A stretch of DNA of 64,000 nucleotides from Pseudoxanthomonas yeongjuensis (GCF_010093345.1 NZ_PDWT01000001.1:682001-746000); one strand, 5' to 3'; numbered from the stretch's first letter, positions 52,972 through 64,000 are shown. Made by a program: numbers and translations. Notes: generated from the letters alone by a model not told the origin.

Positions 52972-53989
52972 CGGTGAGGTATCCAGTGTGGATATGGGAC
53001 AAGGCAGGTTCATTCAACATAGCAAACGGAACGTTACGGCGAAGTAGGCCAATTCGAGTGCGACCCCCGACAACGGGTATTCCCTGAACGAACTTTTGCA
53101 TGCCAGACTCGGTATTGACGAGTGCTGAGACCAACTCAATCGCAGTCTGGATAGGCATATTGCCCCAATCAATGGGAGCAATGGCACTAGACCATGGAGG
53201 AGCTGCTGGCACTGATTCGTCCAGGTCCAACTCTAGATCCTGAATGCCGGCGGCGACAATAGCCTTCGTAAATGAATCGAGCAGGCTGTCACGCTGCGCC
53301 TTCAGCGCCTCGACGATCCCCCGGCTCACTTGGTCCTGTAGGCCCGGATCGACCCCCATGATGAGCCTAGCCGCGAAATTGCTTTGTCCATCCCAAGCGG
53401 CACCGGTATAGGGTTCTTCCGATAGCTGATCGATGCAGATATTTTCTTCGACACTTACCCGAAAAACTTTGAAACGCGCATCGTCTCGGCAGTATCCAGC
53501 CACCATGAACCTCAAGGCCGCCTGGGACGGATGACTGAAGCCCTGGCGTACGTAGTCCGCCTCCCATAGACCTCGCATATGTGCAAGGAAATGGTTCGCT
53601 AAACTTACCACTTCACTGAAAACGACCTTGTCTCTATCCAATTGCAGGCGGTATCGATTTGCGTGCTCCGCAATCGTGATGCCATCCATGGTCGCGAGGC
53701 CGCTAGTGACAGCTGCTACAGAACAGTCGCAGTGTCCATTTACGTCTTCGAAGAGGATAAACATTTTGCGTACTCCACCCATCACGGTGGTAGCGGTGTA
53801 TGCGAGTTGATCCTGTCGATAAGACACGAGCAGATTTCCCTCCGCGTCGCGCATCTGGTTGCCTGCAGCGTCGACGGCAAAGGAACTGCCCTCACGAAAC
53901 GGAAAGAACGCGCGTTCAACCCGGCTCGATAACGAATCACAGCCAAGAACGACGGCGTCAAACGTTGCTACAGCAACATTGATCGTCAA
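52964..53989 (-). CDS. Proteasome-like Ntn-hydrolase
   Basis: 341 aa, TTG start with AAGGGGAG at proper spacing. After Met removal the chain begins TINVAVATFDAVVLGCDSLS. Thr1 and Asp17 sit exactly as in proteasome beta subunits and HslV (Thr1, Asp17). GGVRKMFIL (Lys75 in precursor numbering) fits the strand carrying catalytic Lys33, after an insertion of about 40 residues. AAVTSGLATMDG fits the strand with the substrate-site Gly. The C-terminal 120 residues are extra. No unfoldase gene is nearby. Assignment is from pattern, not search. It may act as a self-contained peptidase or amidase. Confidence 0.6.
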   Translation of the reverse strand: MTINVAVATFDAVVLGCDSLSSRVERAFFPFREGSSFAVDAAGNQMRDAEGNLLVSYRQDQLAYTATTVMGGVRKMFILFEDVNGHCDCSVAAVTSGLATMDGITIAEHANRYRLQLDRDKVVFSEVVSLANHFLAHMRGLWEADYVRQGFSHPSQAALRFMVAGYCRDDARFKVFRVSVEENICIDQLSEEPYTGAAWDGQSNFAARLIMGVDPGLQDQVSRGIVEALKAQRDSLLDSFTKAIVAAGIQDLELDLDESVPAAPPWSSAIAPIDWGNMPIQTAIELVSALVNTESGMQKFVQGIPVVGGRTRIGLLRRNVPFAMLNEPALSHIHTGYLTDA

Positions 53990-54295
53990 AAGTATCTCCC
54001 CTTCCCCAGCGACAGCGTACTGCGGTTCCTGATCGGGGGCAATGTGCGAAGCTCAGCTCTCGCATGTGTGAATTATTTACAGTAAGACTCGCGGCAGGAG
54101 GGCTCTGCGTGGCCAAGGCGGGTGACTGCGATCGACGCAAAGCGTCCCCGCGACCGCGTATGAGAGTGCCCGGCCCAGCTTCACGGCTTACTCATGACCG
54201 CGCCCTGTTCCTTTCGCTGAGTGGCATCCATCGCTGGTGCAAAGGCGTGCTGCCGGGGGCATGAGTAGATTGCCGTTCCAATCGGCCGGCTGGTA
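53990..54295. other. Intergenic region between two minus-strand genes
   Basis: About 300 bp. It should contain the promoter of the Ntn-hydrolase gene. Short open frames exist but lack ribosome-binding sites and family features. No hairpin terminator was noticed. Confidence 0.3.
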
Positions 54296-55021
54296 TCAGA
54301 CGACACCGCCTTCTGGTGTAGGAATAGTCTGACCCCCCGGCGATGCTGAGTGGTGCGGCTGAACTGTAGGGACAGCTGCTCCCTGAAATGCTTGCTGAAT
54401 TACATCTTCGATTTGATTCGACACCTGCAACAGTCTGAACTGGTGGTTGGATAGTTGAGGGAGCCGTCGCGTTCTCACTTTTGATATTTCGCGCGGGACG
54501 CCCTCTTGGTCCATCTCACGTCGAATATCCAAACTCAACTCGGTGCCTTCTTCCAGAAGCGCTGCGAAGTGCAGAACGGGAGTAAGCGCCTCTGGGAAAT
54601 AGAGTAAAGCAAGGGTGTGTGCCTTCTTCCCAATGGTGTGGAAGAGCTTCAACTCGTGGAACAGGTGATTCTCGCCCTGCTCCCGGAACGTATTCATGGC
54701 ATCACGCACTTCGTTGAGTAGTTCCTCCGCCTTCACTCGACGCAAGGTTTTCCACTCACGGGTTGCCCAATCTTGGTGCGCGAAATCCGTGCGGATCTGC
54801 TCGGTGAGCCGAGTGTTATCGCGCAATTGGCGCGTGAGTTCCTGGAAGTCTGACCTGATTGCCGCGACCTCCCCCCGTTTTCGGAAATAGGCACCCGCGT
54901 ACGCGCCAATGGCTGCAGTGACGAGAGTCATCAAACCCCACAGTACGTAGAAGCGCCAGTCGTTGACCAAGGACTCTTCGGCCATCGCCCGAGCCAGCGC
55001 TTTCAGATCAATGGAATCCAA
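54296..55021 (-). CDS. Hypothetical membrane protein with cytoplasmic coiled coil
   Basis: 241 aa from a TTG with AGGGGGC upstream (an ATG 12 codons inside is an alternative). One membrane helix (about 27-50: FYVLWGLMTLVTAAIGAYAG), then a coiled coil (about 55-90) and a helical domain with WATREWKTLRRVKAEELLNE and FHELKLFHTIGKKAHTLAL. The tail is Pro/Gln-rich. No known family. It is the last gene at the right end of the island. Confidence 0.65.
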   Translation of the reverse strand: MDSIDLKALARAMAEESLVNDWRFYVLWGLMTLVTAAIGAYAGAYFRKRGEVAAIRSDFQELTRQLRDNTRLTEQIRTDFAHQDWATREWKTLRRVKAEELLNEVRDAMNTFREQGENHLFHELKLFHTIGKKAHTLALLYFPEALTPVLHFAALLEEGTELSLDIRREMDQEGVPREISKVRTRRLPQLSNHQFRLLQVSNQIEDVIQQAFQGAAVPTVQPHHSASPGGQTIPTPEGGVV

Positions 55022-55143
55022 TTTGCCCCCTAAACCGCATTTGTGCCTCGAAGCGTACTCCCGACATGGTCCTTGCACTCGATCGGACAGTCGTTGCTCG
55101 GGGGCAACTTCAGTGCAGGGAATTCCGGAAAGGCTGCGGAAGA

Positions 55144-55179
55144 AACGACTTAGGCCCGGTTGCCCGGGCCTAAGTCGTT
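55144..55179 (-). terminator. Island-supplied terminator for tRNA-Glu
   Basis: A perfect 16-bp stem (55144-55159 with 55164-55179) and TTGC loop; on the minus strand TTTCTT follows. It lies 8 bp behind the tRNA-Glu 3' end, on the island side. Its sequence resembles the chromosomal terminator at 33621-33656 but is a better palindrome. Confidence 0.85.
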
Positions 55180-55187
55180 GAATCAAT

Positions 55188-55240
55188 TGGCGTCCCCACG
55201 GGGATTCGAACCCCGGTGTCCACCGTGAAAGGGTGGTGTC
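55188..55240. repeat. Right attachment site within tRNA-Glu
   Basis: 53 bases identical to 33664-33716. It covers the 3' part of tRNA-Glu including CCA. Bases to the right (55241-55263) complete the tRNA and are chromosomal; bases to the left are island. Confidence 0.95.
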
Positions 55241-55263
55241 CTAGGCCTCTAGACGATGGGGAC
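55188..55263 (-). tRNA. tRNA-Glu (TTC anticodon)
   Basis: 76 bases including encoded CCA. Acceptor stem GTCCCCA with TGGGGAC, anticodon arm with CCCTTTCACGG (anticodon TTC) and T-arm CGGGGTTCGAATCCCCG. It is the integration target of the island, which regenerates its 3' end. Confidence 0.96.
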
Positions 55264-55307
55264 GTGGAACTTGTTCCCTATCCTGGATCGGCCTGATCCC
55301 AGGATAT

Positions 55308-55383
55308 TGGTGGAGCCAGGCGGGATCGAACCGCCGACCTCCTGCATGCCATGCAGGCGCTCTCCCAGCTGAGCTATGGCCCC
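55308..55383 (-). tRNA. tRNA-Ala (GGC anticodon)
   Basis: 76 bases with encoded CCA. Acceptor GGGGCCA with TGGCTCC (wobble pair tolerated), D-arm AGCTCAGCTGGGAGAGC, anticodon arm CCTGCATGGCATGCAGG (anticodon GGC) and T-arm GGCGGTTCGATCCCGCC. It lies 44 bp upstream of tRNA-Glu on the same strand, probably one transcript. Confidence 0.96.
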
Positions 55384-55505
55384 ACGGGCTGGAAGGGGCG
55401 GAATTCTAGCTAGCGTCCACGGATCGCGCAAGTGTTGCGTTGCGAAAAAATAAATTTGCTTCAGTTTCAGCGTCGCTCCGCAGAGTCATCGCCGACATGC
55501 AAGGG

Positions 55506-56000
55506 CTAGTCGGCTGCTTCCAGCGCAACGACCAGGTCGTCATGGCGGCGCAAGGTCGCCACGCCATGGCCGCTTTCGGCCAGGTACTCCAGCCACTTGC
55601 CCAGGAAGGTGTTCATGCGCATGCGGTGGCTGATCAGTTCCGCCGGCGGCGGGTACATCCCGATCACGTCCTGCCAGCGCCGGCCCACGTAGCAATGCGT
55701 GGCCTCGGCCTGGCGCGCATCGCGGTACAGGCGCACGAAAGCCGAAGGATCGAGTTCGCCGGTCTCGGGATCGCGCAAGGCGTAGGTCAGGCGCAACTCC
55801 ACCGTGTAGCGGTGGGTCTCGATCACGTCCAGGTACACGTCCAGCCCGTCGCCGATGCTGGACACATAGCGCCCCGGAACCAGATCGGCCGGTGCGAACA
55901 ACCGGGACAGGCGCGCGTGGTTCTCCGCGTACAGCGCCATCAGCCAACCGAAACGGTTGAGTTTGGGGATGCTGGCGGGACGGGCGAGTGCTTGCGTCAT
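55506..56000 (-). CDS. DUF1249-family (YqiB-like) protein
   Basis: 164 aa with AGGA before the ATG. Family features: MALYAENHARLSRLFAP, YTVELRLTYAL, ARQAEATHCYVGRRW and RMRMNTFLGKWLEYL. Function unknown; in many proteobacteria it sits near nudF/cpdA-type genes. The context here, ahead of two tRNA genes, does not add to its role. Confidence 0.85.
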   Translation of the reverse strand: MTQALARPASIPKLNRFGWLMALYAENHARLSRLFAPADLVPGRYVSSIGDGLDVYLDVIETHRYTVELRLTYALRDPETGELDPSAFVRLYRDARQAEATHCYVGRRWQDVIGMYPPPAELISHRMRMNTFLGKWLEYLAESGHGVATLRRHDDLVVALEAAD

Positions 56001-56154
56001 GACCCGATCCTACACGCTGGATCGCGATCGCGGCAGCATTGACGGAATGCGATGGACGGCCTAACTTGGGCGCTTCTCCGGACACCTCCTCCGCAGCCCT
56101 TTCCGCACGCCTCCGGCCTGCGCGACCAATCTGCGCGATCCGCGCCACCTTCCC

Positions 56155-56976
56155 CTAGAACATTTCCCGCTGCAGGCCCAGGGTCGACATCACCTTGCTC
56201 GAGATTTCCTCGATGGAGGTGTGGGTGGTGCTGAGCGTGGGAATGCGCTCGGCCTGGAACATGCGCTCCGCCGCCGCCACCTCGCTGATGCAGGTTTCGA
56301 GCTTGGCGTAGGTGGAATTGGGCCGGCGTTCCTGGCGGATCTGCTGCAGGCGCTCCGGGTCGATGGTCAGGCCGAAGATCTTGCGCCGGTAGGCGCGCAG
56401 GCGCGCCGGCAGGCGATCGCTTTCCAGGTCCTGGTCGGTGAGCGGATAGTTGGCCGCGCGGATCCCGTAATGCAGCGCCAGATACACACAGGTCGGGGTC
56501 TTGCCGGCCCGCGACACCGCCACCAGGATCAGGTCGGCCTCGTCGTAGTTGATGGCGATGCCGTCATCGTGGGTCAGGGCGTAGTTCATCGCGTTGATGC
56601 GGCGGTGGTAGGTCTCGAAATTGACCAGGCCGTGGGCCTGCCCTATCCGGGATTGCCGCAACGCGCCCAGTTCCTGTTCCATGGGCTGGATGAACGGCGC
56701 GAACACGTCCAGGGTCAGCGCCCCGCTTTCTGCGAGAACCTCGCTGATGGCCGGATCGACGTTGGAATGGACGACGATCGGCCGCGACTCATGGCGCAAT
56801 CCAGCCTCGCGGATGCGGTCTGCGGCCGCACGGGCCTTGGCGAGGTCGTCCACGAAGGAAATCCGGTCGGTGACGAAACTGAACCCGGTGAACTGGGTCA
56901 GCAGGCTATGGCCAATGGTTTCCACGGTAATACCGGTACCGTCGGAGACATAGAACACCGGGCGCACGTTCGACAT
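56155..56976 (-). CDS. ppsR: PEP synthase regulatory protein (kinase/pyrophosphorylase, DUF299)
   Basis: 273 aa, GGGAGAAGGAT before the [23 protein letters not shown] opens the family; the nucleotide-binding P-loop-like segment is [20 protein letters not shown]. It phosphorylates PEP synthase with ADP and removes the phosphate with inorganic phosphate. It is divergent from ppsA, 141 bp apart, the usual arrangement for this pair. Confidence 0.95.
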   Translation of the reverse strand: MSNVRPVFYVSDGTGITVETIGHSLLTQFTGFSFVTDRISFVDDLAKARAAADRIREAGLRHESRPIVVHSNVDPAISEVLAESGALTLDVFAPFIQPMEQELGALRQSRIGQAHGLVNFETYHRRINAMNYALTHDDGIAINYDEADLILVAVSRAGKTPTCVYLALHYGIRAANYPLTDQDLESDRLPARLRAYRRKIFGLTIDPERLQQIRQERRPNSTYAKLETCISEVAAAERMFQAERIPTLSTTHTSIEEISSKVMSTLGLQREMF

Positions 56977-57117
56977 CGATCCTTCTCCCTCGTCAACACG
57001 AAAAACACCGTCAGATCAAGCTTGTCTGCGCTTGTCCCGCACTGCATCATAGCGATTCTTCCCCTGGACGCGGCCCTCGCCGTAGCCTTCGGCGAGGCGC
57101 ACGGCCGCTTTGGAGCA

Positions 57118-59492
<2,375 letters not shown>

Positions 59493-59496
<4 letters not shown>

Positions 59497-60425
59497 TCCA
59501 GGCGAAGGCCACCACTGCAGCGCCCGCGGATATCGTGAAGGACATCCGCGGGATCGACTGGCTGGGATTGCTGGAAACGTGGGGTCTGAAGCTGCTCGCC
59601 GCAGCGCTGATCTTCCTGATCGGCAAGTGGCTGGCCAATCGCTTCAGTGTCGGGCTGGAACGCGTGCTGGGGCGCGCCCACGTCGATTCCACGCTGTCCG
59701 GTTTCCTGCGCCGGATCAGTTATGCGGTGATGCTGGTACTGGTGATCATCACCGCGTTGAGCGCGATCGGTGTTCCCACCACGTCCATGTTCGCATTGCT
59801 CGGCGCCGCCGGCCTTGCGGTAGGCCTGGCGCTGAAGGACTCGCTGTCCAATATCGCATCGGGCGTCATGCTGATCGTCCTGCGCCCCTTCCGGGCTGGC
59901 GACCATGTGGTCGTCGCCGACCAGGAAGGCACGGTGCTGGAAGTACGCATTTTCCAGACCAGGATCCGTGCGTTCGACCAGCGTCTGATCATCCTGCCCA
60001 ACAGCACCATCACCACCGCACCGATCATCAATTATTCGTCCCTGCCCACCCGGCGCATCGAAATCGCGGTGGGCGTTGGCTACGACGACGACCTCAAGCT
60101 TGCCCAGGAGATCCTGCTGCGCCTGGCGCACGAGAATCCCATGGTCATCGACGACCCCGCGCCCTTCGTGCAGGTCACCAACCTCGGCGAGAGCAGCGTC
60201 GAACTCAAGCTCTTCGCCAACTGCAAGAATCCGGACTATGGGGACGCGAAGAGCGCGTTGACCCAGGCGATAAGGAACGAGCTGATCGGGAACGGGCTTT
60301 CCATCCCCTACCCGCAACGCGACCTCAACGTCTACCACCACAATGCCGATGGCAAGCCGCTAAGCGAGATCATGGCCCGCTCGGTCGCCGATGACGGCGA
60401 CATCGCGCCCAAGCCGCAATCCTGA
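59493..60425 (+). CDS. mscS: MscS-family mechanosensitive channel
   Basis: 310 aa, ATGA-overlapping ppsA. Three membrane helices (about 30-48, 70-90, 95-125). The pore helix is Gly/Ala-rich: [20 protein letters not shown] then [10 protein letters not shown]. The beta domain has [11 protein letters not shown] and [18 protein letters not shown] cytoplasmic alpha/beta domain follows and the tail is short. It releases solutes on hypo-osmotic shock. Coupling with ppsA is common in this group. Confidence 0.93.
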
Positions 60426-60468
60426 CCAGGTCGTCTTGCGTCGCTCCTACGCCCTACGATGCGTCAGG

Positions 60469-61032
60469 TCACTCGCCGGCGAGTTCGGCCAGGTGCTTGC
60501 GGTAGTGCTTGAGCTCGTCGATGGAGTCGCGCACATCGCTCAGCGCCGTATGCGTCGACTGCTTGCGCACGCCTTCCAGCACCCTGGGGGCCCAGCGCCG
60601 CGCCAGTTCCTTCAAGGTGCTGACATCCAGGTTCCGGTAATGGAAGTATTTCTCCAGCCTCGGCATCAACCGGTGCAGGAAGCGCCGGTCCTGGCAGATA
60701 GAATTTCCGCACATCGGCGAGGCGTTGGCCGGCACCCATTGGGAAAGGAAATTCACCGTCTGCGCCTCTGCCTGGCCCAGGGTTACCGTGCTTTCCAGCA
60801 CCCGTTTCCATAAACCCGACTTGCCATGCTGGGCCCGGTTCCAGTCGTCCATGGCTTCCAGTGCGGACAGCGGGTGGGCGATGGCGAATTCCGGGCCCTC
60901 GGCCAGCACATTCAATTGCGCATCGGTGACCACGGTGGCGATCTCGATGATCGAATCCTGATTGGTATCCAGCCCGGTCATTTCCAGGTCGATCCAGATC
61001 AGGCGGTCGCTGTTGGGGTTATGGGCAGGCAT
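60469..61032 (-). CDS. orn: Oligoribonuclease
   Basis: 187 aa from the ATG of [20 protein letters not shown]. DEDDh exonuclease: Asp/Glu in [30 protein letters not shown] and the final His/Asp in [19 protein letters not shown]. It degrades 2-5-nt RNAs, including pGpG, the product of the receiver-EAL protein at 6424-7635. Convergent with mscS, 43 bp apart. Confidence 0.96.
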   Translation of the reverse strand: MPAHNPNSDRLIWIDLEMTGLDTNQDSIIEIATVVTDAQLNVLAEGPEFAIAHPLSALEAMDDWNRAQHGKSGLWKRVLESTVTLGQAEAQTVNFLSQWVPANASPMCGNSICQDRRFLHRLMPRLEKYFHYRNLDVSTLKELARRWAPRVLEGVRKQSTHTALSDVRDSIDELKHYRKHLAELAGE

Positions 61033-61137
61033 GCGTCGGTCTTGGTCCTTCGGGCTGCGCATCGCCAGCGGCGAGCGTGTTTTGCGGAAAGATCGCATTG
61101 TGACGCATCATAACGCAGCTCCCCCCAGGCACGGGCC

Positions 61138-61605
61138 ATGCTCCAGAACACCGATCAGTACGTGCATTACGCCACGCTCACCGCGATGCTGGCGCCCGCG
61201 TTCTTCCTGACCGCGACCGCATCGCTGCTGTTGTCGGCCAACAACCGCCTGGCGCGGATCATCGATCGCGCACGCACGCTGCTGAAGGAACTGATCGATA
61301 TCGAGGACCCGCTGCAGCGGGAGCTTTACGAGCAGCGCATCGCCCTGCAGCGGCGGCGCAGCCTGATCATCCTGCGCGCCGGGCAGTTGCTGTACATCGC
61401 CATCAGCCTGTTCGTGGGCACCAGCCTGGCGGTAGCTGCCGACAACCTGCTGGGCCACCGGCTGGGTGCGGTCCCGACCGTGCTCGCCGCGCTGGGCGTG
61501 CTGGCGATGTTCGCGGCCAGCATACTGCTGGCGCGCGAGTCGACATTGGCGGTGAAGGCGGTGAACGAGGAAATGGACCACCGCCATATCGCCAGGCGCG
61601 AATAA
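61138..61605 (+). CDS. DUF2721-family inner-membrane protein
   Basis: 155 aa. Three membrane helices: about 12-34 (ATLTAMLAPAFFLTATASLL), 78-100 and 112-130. A charged loop RLARIIDRARTLLKELIDIE lies between the first two. Conserved in proteobacteria, function unknown. Divergent from orn. Confidence 0.88.
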   Translation: MLQNTDQYVHYATLTAMLAPAFFLTATASLLLSANNRLARIIDRARTLLKELIDIEDPLQRELYEQRIALQRRRSLIILRAGQLLYIAISLFVGTSLAVAADNLLGHRLGAVPTVLAALGVLAMFAASILLARESTLAVKAVNEEMDHRHIARRE

Positions 61606-61611
61606 GCACGC

Positions 61612-61684
61612 AGGAGCGGGCCTTGCCCGCGATGCTTTCGCACGATGCGCAAAATCGAGAGCATCGCGGGCGAAGCCCGCTCCT
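61612..61684. repeat. REP-type palindrome (AGGAGCGGGC family)
   Basis: 25-bp arms (61612-61636 and 61660-61684) with two mismatches around a 23-base loop. It lies between the convergent DUF2721 gene and tadA. It shares the outer GGAGCG...CGCTCC ends with the element at 29944-30018 but has a different core. Confidence 0.8.
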
Positions 61685-61696
61685 ACGGTCGTGACG

Positions 61697-62173
61697 TCAG
61701 TCGAGAAGTGGTTTGCCGCGCTTGGCCCTGAAGTAATTGGTCAAGCGCCGGCTGGCTTCTTCGGCTAGCAGGCCGGAGCTGACTTCCACCCGGTGGTTGT
61801 GGCGCGGATCGCCGACCAGGTCGAACACGCTGCCGCACGCTCCCGTCTTCGGATCCGATGCGGCGTAGACCAGCCTTGCGACCCGCGCATGCACCATCGC
61901 CATCGCGCACATCGCGCACGGCTCCAGGGTCACGTACAAGGTGCTGCCGACCAGGCGATGATTGCCGAGCCTCTGTCCGGCGCGGCGCATGGCCACGATC
62001 TCGGCATGCGCCGTGGGATCGTGTTCTGCCAGGTTGCGGTTCCAGCCTTCGCCGAGCAACTCTCCCTCCGCACCCACCAGCACCGCGCCTACCGGGATCT
62101 CGTCGTCCTCGCGTTCGGCCTTGTCGGCCAACATCAGCGCATGGCGCATCCAGGTTTCGTCGTCCATCACCAT
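61697..62173 (-). CDS. tadA: tRNA-specific adenosine deaminase
   Basis: 158 aa. Zinc/catalytic motifs HAEIVAMRRAG (His and Glu) and PCAMCAMAMVHARV (two Cys). It converts A34 to inosine in tRNA-Arg(ACG). The ATG overlaps the stop of the upstream reductase gene (TGATG). A second ATG two codons on is also possible. Confidence 0.95.
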   Translation of the reverse strand: MVMDDETWMRHALMLADKAEREDDEIPVGAVLVGAEGELLGEGWNRNLAEHDPTAHAEIVAMRRAGQRLGNHRLVGSTLYVTLEPCAMCAMAMVHARVARLVYAASDPKTGACGSVFDLVGDPRHNHRVEVSSGLLAEEASRRLTNYFRAKRGKPLLD

Positions 62174-63159
62174 CACCAACGCTGGTGCACGTAGGGCTTG
62201 ATGTCTTCGGCATAGATCCGCGCGATCGCGTCGACGACCTCGTCCGGCAACGGCGGCAGATCGGCGGCGGCGGCGTTGGCCCGCGCCTGCTGCGGATTGC
62301 GCGCGCCCGGGATCACGACGGTGACGGCCTCGGACATCAGTATCCAGCGCAGCGCCAACTGCGCCATCGTCGCATCGCCGGAAACCAGCGGCCGGATCCG
62401 TTCCACCGCCGCCAGGCCGACTTCGTAGGGCACGCCGGAGAAGGTTTCGCCGACATCGAAGGCTTCGCCGTTGCGGTTGAACTGGCGGTGATCGGTATTT
62501 TCGAAATGCGTGTCGCGGCTGAACTTGCCGCTGAGCAGGCCGCTGGCCAGCGGCACGCGGGCAATGATCGCCACGCCCTTCTCCTGCGCCTGGCGGAAGA
62601 AATGTTCGGCCGGGCGCTGCCGGAACAGGTTGAAGATGATCTGCACGCTGGCCAAGCCCGGGTATTCGATCGCCTTCAGCGCTTCCTCGACGCGCTCGAC
62701 GCTGACCCCGTAGTGGCGGATCTTGCCTTGTTCGACCAGCCGCTCGATGCGCTCGAAGACTTCCGGGTGGTAGTACAGATCGGTCGGCGGGCAATGCAGC
62801 TGCAACAGGTCCAGGGTCTCGGTCGCCAGGTTCCTCAGGCTGCGATCGACGAAGGCGCTTAGGTTTTCCTCGCTGTAGCCGGCGACGGTCTGCTGCGGCA
62901 GGCGACGGCCCGCCTTGGTGGCCACGAACGGCCGGTCGCCGCCGCGTTCCTTCAACACCCGTGCGATCAGTTGTTCGGAATGTCCATCGCCGTAGACGTC
63001 GGCGGTGTCGATGAAGTCGACGCCGGCATCGAGCGCCGCGTGCAGCGCGGCGATGGCCTCGGCGTCATCGACCCGGCCCCAGGCGTCGCCAATGGCCCAG
63101 GCGCCGAAGCCGATTTCACTTATGGAACGGCCGGTGCGGCCGAAAATCCTGCAACGCAT
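62173..63159 (-). CDS. Aldo/keto reductase
   Basis: 328 aa. Catalytic tetrad positions are visible: Asp and Tyr in DTADVYGDGHSE, Lys in FVATKAG, His in LLQLHCPP. NADPH-binding features VVIPGARNPQQARANAAA near the C-terminus. Related to the YajO/plant-auxin-type AKR group. Substrate unknown. Upstream neighbour is guaA on the same strand, 73 bp away. Confidence 0.9.
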   Translation of the reverse strand: MRCRIFGRTGRSISEIGFGAWAIGDAWGRVDDAEAIAALHAALDAGVDFIDTADVYGDGHSEQLIARVLKERGGDRPFVATKAGRRLPQQTVAGYSEENLSAFVDRSLRNLATETLDLLQLHCPPTDLYYHPEVFERIERLVEQGKIRHYGVSVERVEEALKAIEYPGLASVQIIFNLFRQRPAEHFFRQAQEKGVAIIARVPLASGLLSGKFSRDTHFENTDHRQFNRNGEAFDVGETFSGVPYEVGLAAVERIRPLVSGDATMAQLALRWILMSEAVTVVIPGARNPQQARANAAAADLPPLPDEVVDAIARIYAEDIKPYVHQRW

Positions 63160-63232
63160 CTGTCCTACCTGCCTGTCGCCTGGGCTGTTTCCATCCCGAA
63201 TGGGTATCGGAACCGTACCGGGCGAGTCGCGG

Positions 63233-64000
63233 TCATTCCCACTCGATCGTTGCCGGCGGCTTGCCGCTTATGTCATATACGACACGAGAAATACCACGCA
63301 ACTCATTGATAATACGGTTAGATACTGTGCCAAGAAAGTCGTAGGGCAGGTGCGCCCAGTGCGCGGTCATGAAGTCGATGGTTTCGACCGCACGCAACGC
63401 GATCACCCATTCGTAGGCGCGCGCGTCGCCGACCACGCCGACCGATTTCACCGGCAGGAACACGGCGAAGGCCTGGCTGGTCTTGTCGTACAGGTCCGCC
63501 TTGCGCAGCTCCTCGATGAAGATCGCGTCGGCCTGGGCCAGCAGCTCGGCGTATTCGCGCTTCACCTCGCCGAGGATACGCACGCCCAGCCCCGGGCCCG
63601 GGAACGGGTGGCGGTAGACCATCGCCCGCGGCAGGCCGAGTTCGACGCCCAGGCGCCGCACCTCGTCCTTGAACAGTTCGCGCAATGGTTCGACCAAACC
63701 CATCTTCATGTGTTCGGGCAGGCCACCTACGTTGTGGTGGCTCTTGATCACGTGGGCCTTGCCGGTCTTGCTGCCGGCGGACTCGATCACGTCCGGATAG
63801 ATCGTGCCCTGCGCCAGCCACTTGGCGTTGGCCAGCTTGTTCGATTCCTCGTCGAAGATGTCGACGAACAGGTTGCCGATGATCTTGCGCTTGGCCTCCG
63901 GATCGGCCACGCCTTCCAGCGCCTTGAAATAACGGTCGGCGGCGTTGACCCGGACGACCTTGATGCCCATGCCGCCTTTATCGGCTTCGCTGGCGAACAT
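63233..64000 (-). CDS. guaA: GMP synthase, C-terminal part
   Basis: The last 256 codons are present; the gene continues past the right edge. It shows AAVE-type dimer region [40 protein letters not shown], the [13 protein letters not shown] segment that binds XMP and the C-terminal [18 protein letters not shown]. It aminates XMP to GMP using glutamine. The glutaminase and ATP-pyrophosphatase domains lie outside the window. Confidence 0.96.
   Translation of the reverse strand: MFASEADKGGMGIKVVRVNAADRYFKALEGVADPEAKRKIIGNLFVDIFDEESNKLANAKWLAQGTIYPDVIESAGSKTGKAHVIKSHHNVGGLPEHMKMGLVEPLRELFKDEVRRLGVELGLPRAMVYRHPFPGPGLGVRILGEVKREYAELLAQADAIFIEELRKADLYDKTSQAFAVFLPVKSVGVVGDARAYEWVIALRAVETIDFMTAHWAHLPYDFLGTVSNRIINELRGISRVVYDISGKPPATIEWE

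Larger units (their letters stand above)
33664..55240. mobile_element. tRNA-Glu-integrated genomic island, phage-satellite-like, 21.6 kb
   Basis: It is bounded by 53-bp direct repeats, with a tyrosine integrase at the left end pointing inward. The left third has a phage-satellite gene set: integrase, AlpA, HTH/replication-like protein, antirepressor, Ala/Pro-rich protein and small terminase subunit. No large terminase, portal, capsid, tail or lysis gene is visible. The right two thirds carry cargo: RHS protein and candidate immunity, the HXS radical-SAM system, an HD hydrolase, a proteasome-like hydrolase and membrane proteins. GC is visibly lower than the flanks in places (about 41.4-42.5 kb, 46.7-47.1 kb). 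The island restores the tRNA 3' end and supplies a new terminator at its right boundary. Confidence 0.9.

Noticed and set aside
53642..54264. Short plus-strand frames at 53642-53982 and 54064-54264
   Set aside because: Antisense to the Ntn-hydrolase gene or in intergenic DNA, without ribosome-binding sites or family features.

Overview
GC-rich (about 65%) gammaproteobacterial DNA. The gene set and order (ppsR divergent from ppsA, mscS, orn, DUF2721, tadA, guaA), the copper genes and three families of palindromic REP elements suggest Xanthomonadaceae/Lysobacteraceae (Lysobacter, Luteimonas or Pseudoxanthomonas-like). This placement is inferred from gene content only.

1-20 kb, signalling and cell surface: the 5' part of an autotransporter, a stand-alone Hpt protein, an RcsB-like response regulator, a large hybrid histidine kinase, and a divergent receiver-EAL protein. 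They are followed by a two-gene operon for an outer-membrane barrel (1247 aa) and a giant secreted protein (about 2635 aa) with 12 tandem 109-aa repeats and OmpA-like ends. A motif resembling the enteric RcsB box recurs upstream of three of these minus-strand genes. 19.9-20.9 kb is a gene graveyard: relics of a redoxin, a transporter, an acyl-CoA synthetase and an acyl-CoA dehydrogenase.

20.9-33.5 kb: an ECF42-type sigma factor with its DGPF (YciI-like) and SRPBCC partners. Two almost identical TGTCGA-N17-CG(A/T)C promoters lie before this operon and before a divergently oriented DUF1428-GST-YceI operon, defining a likely small regulon. Two short-chain dehydrogenases follow. Then comes a copper region: copA oxidase, copB, a MerR-type regulator, a P1B ATPase and, translationally coupled to it, a DNA-3-methyladenine glycosylase.

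33.66-55.24 kb: an integrated element bounded by 53-bp direct repeats that match the 3' end of tRNA-Glu. Its left part resembles a phage satellite: tyrosine integrase, AlpA, HTH replication-like protein, antirepressor, and small terminase without a large subunit, capsid or tail genes. Its cargo is a signal-bearing RHS protein with a candidate immunity gene, a complete His-Xaa-Ser (HXS) two-radical-SAM system (hxsD-hxsB-hxsC-hxsA) with an HD hydrolase gene behind it, a proteasome-like Ntn-hydrolase, and two unknown membrane proteins.

55.2-64 kb: tRNA-Glu, tRNA-Ala and ordinary housekeeping genes, ending inside guaA.
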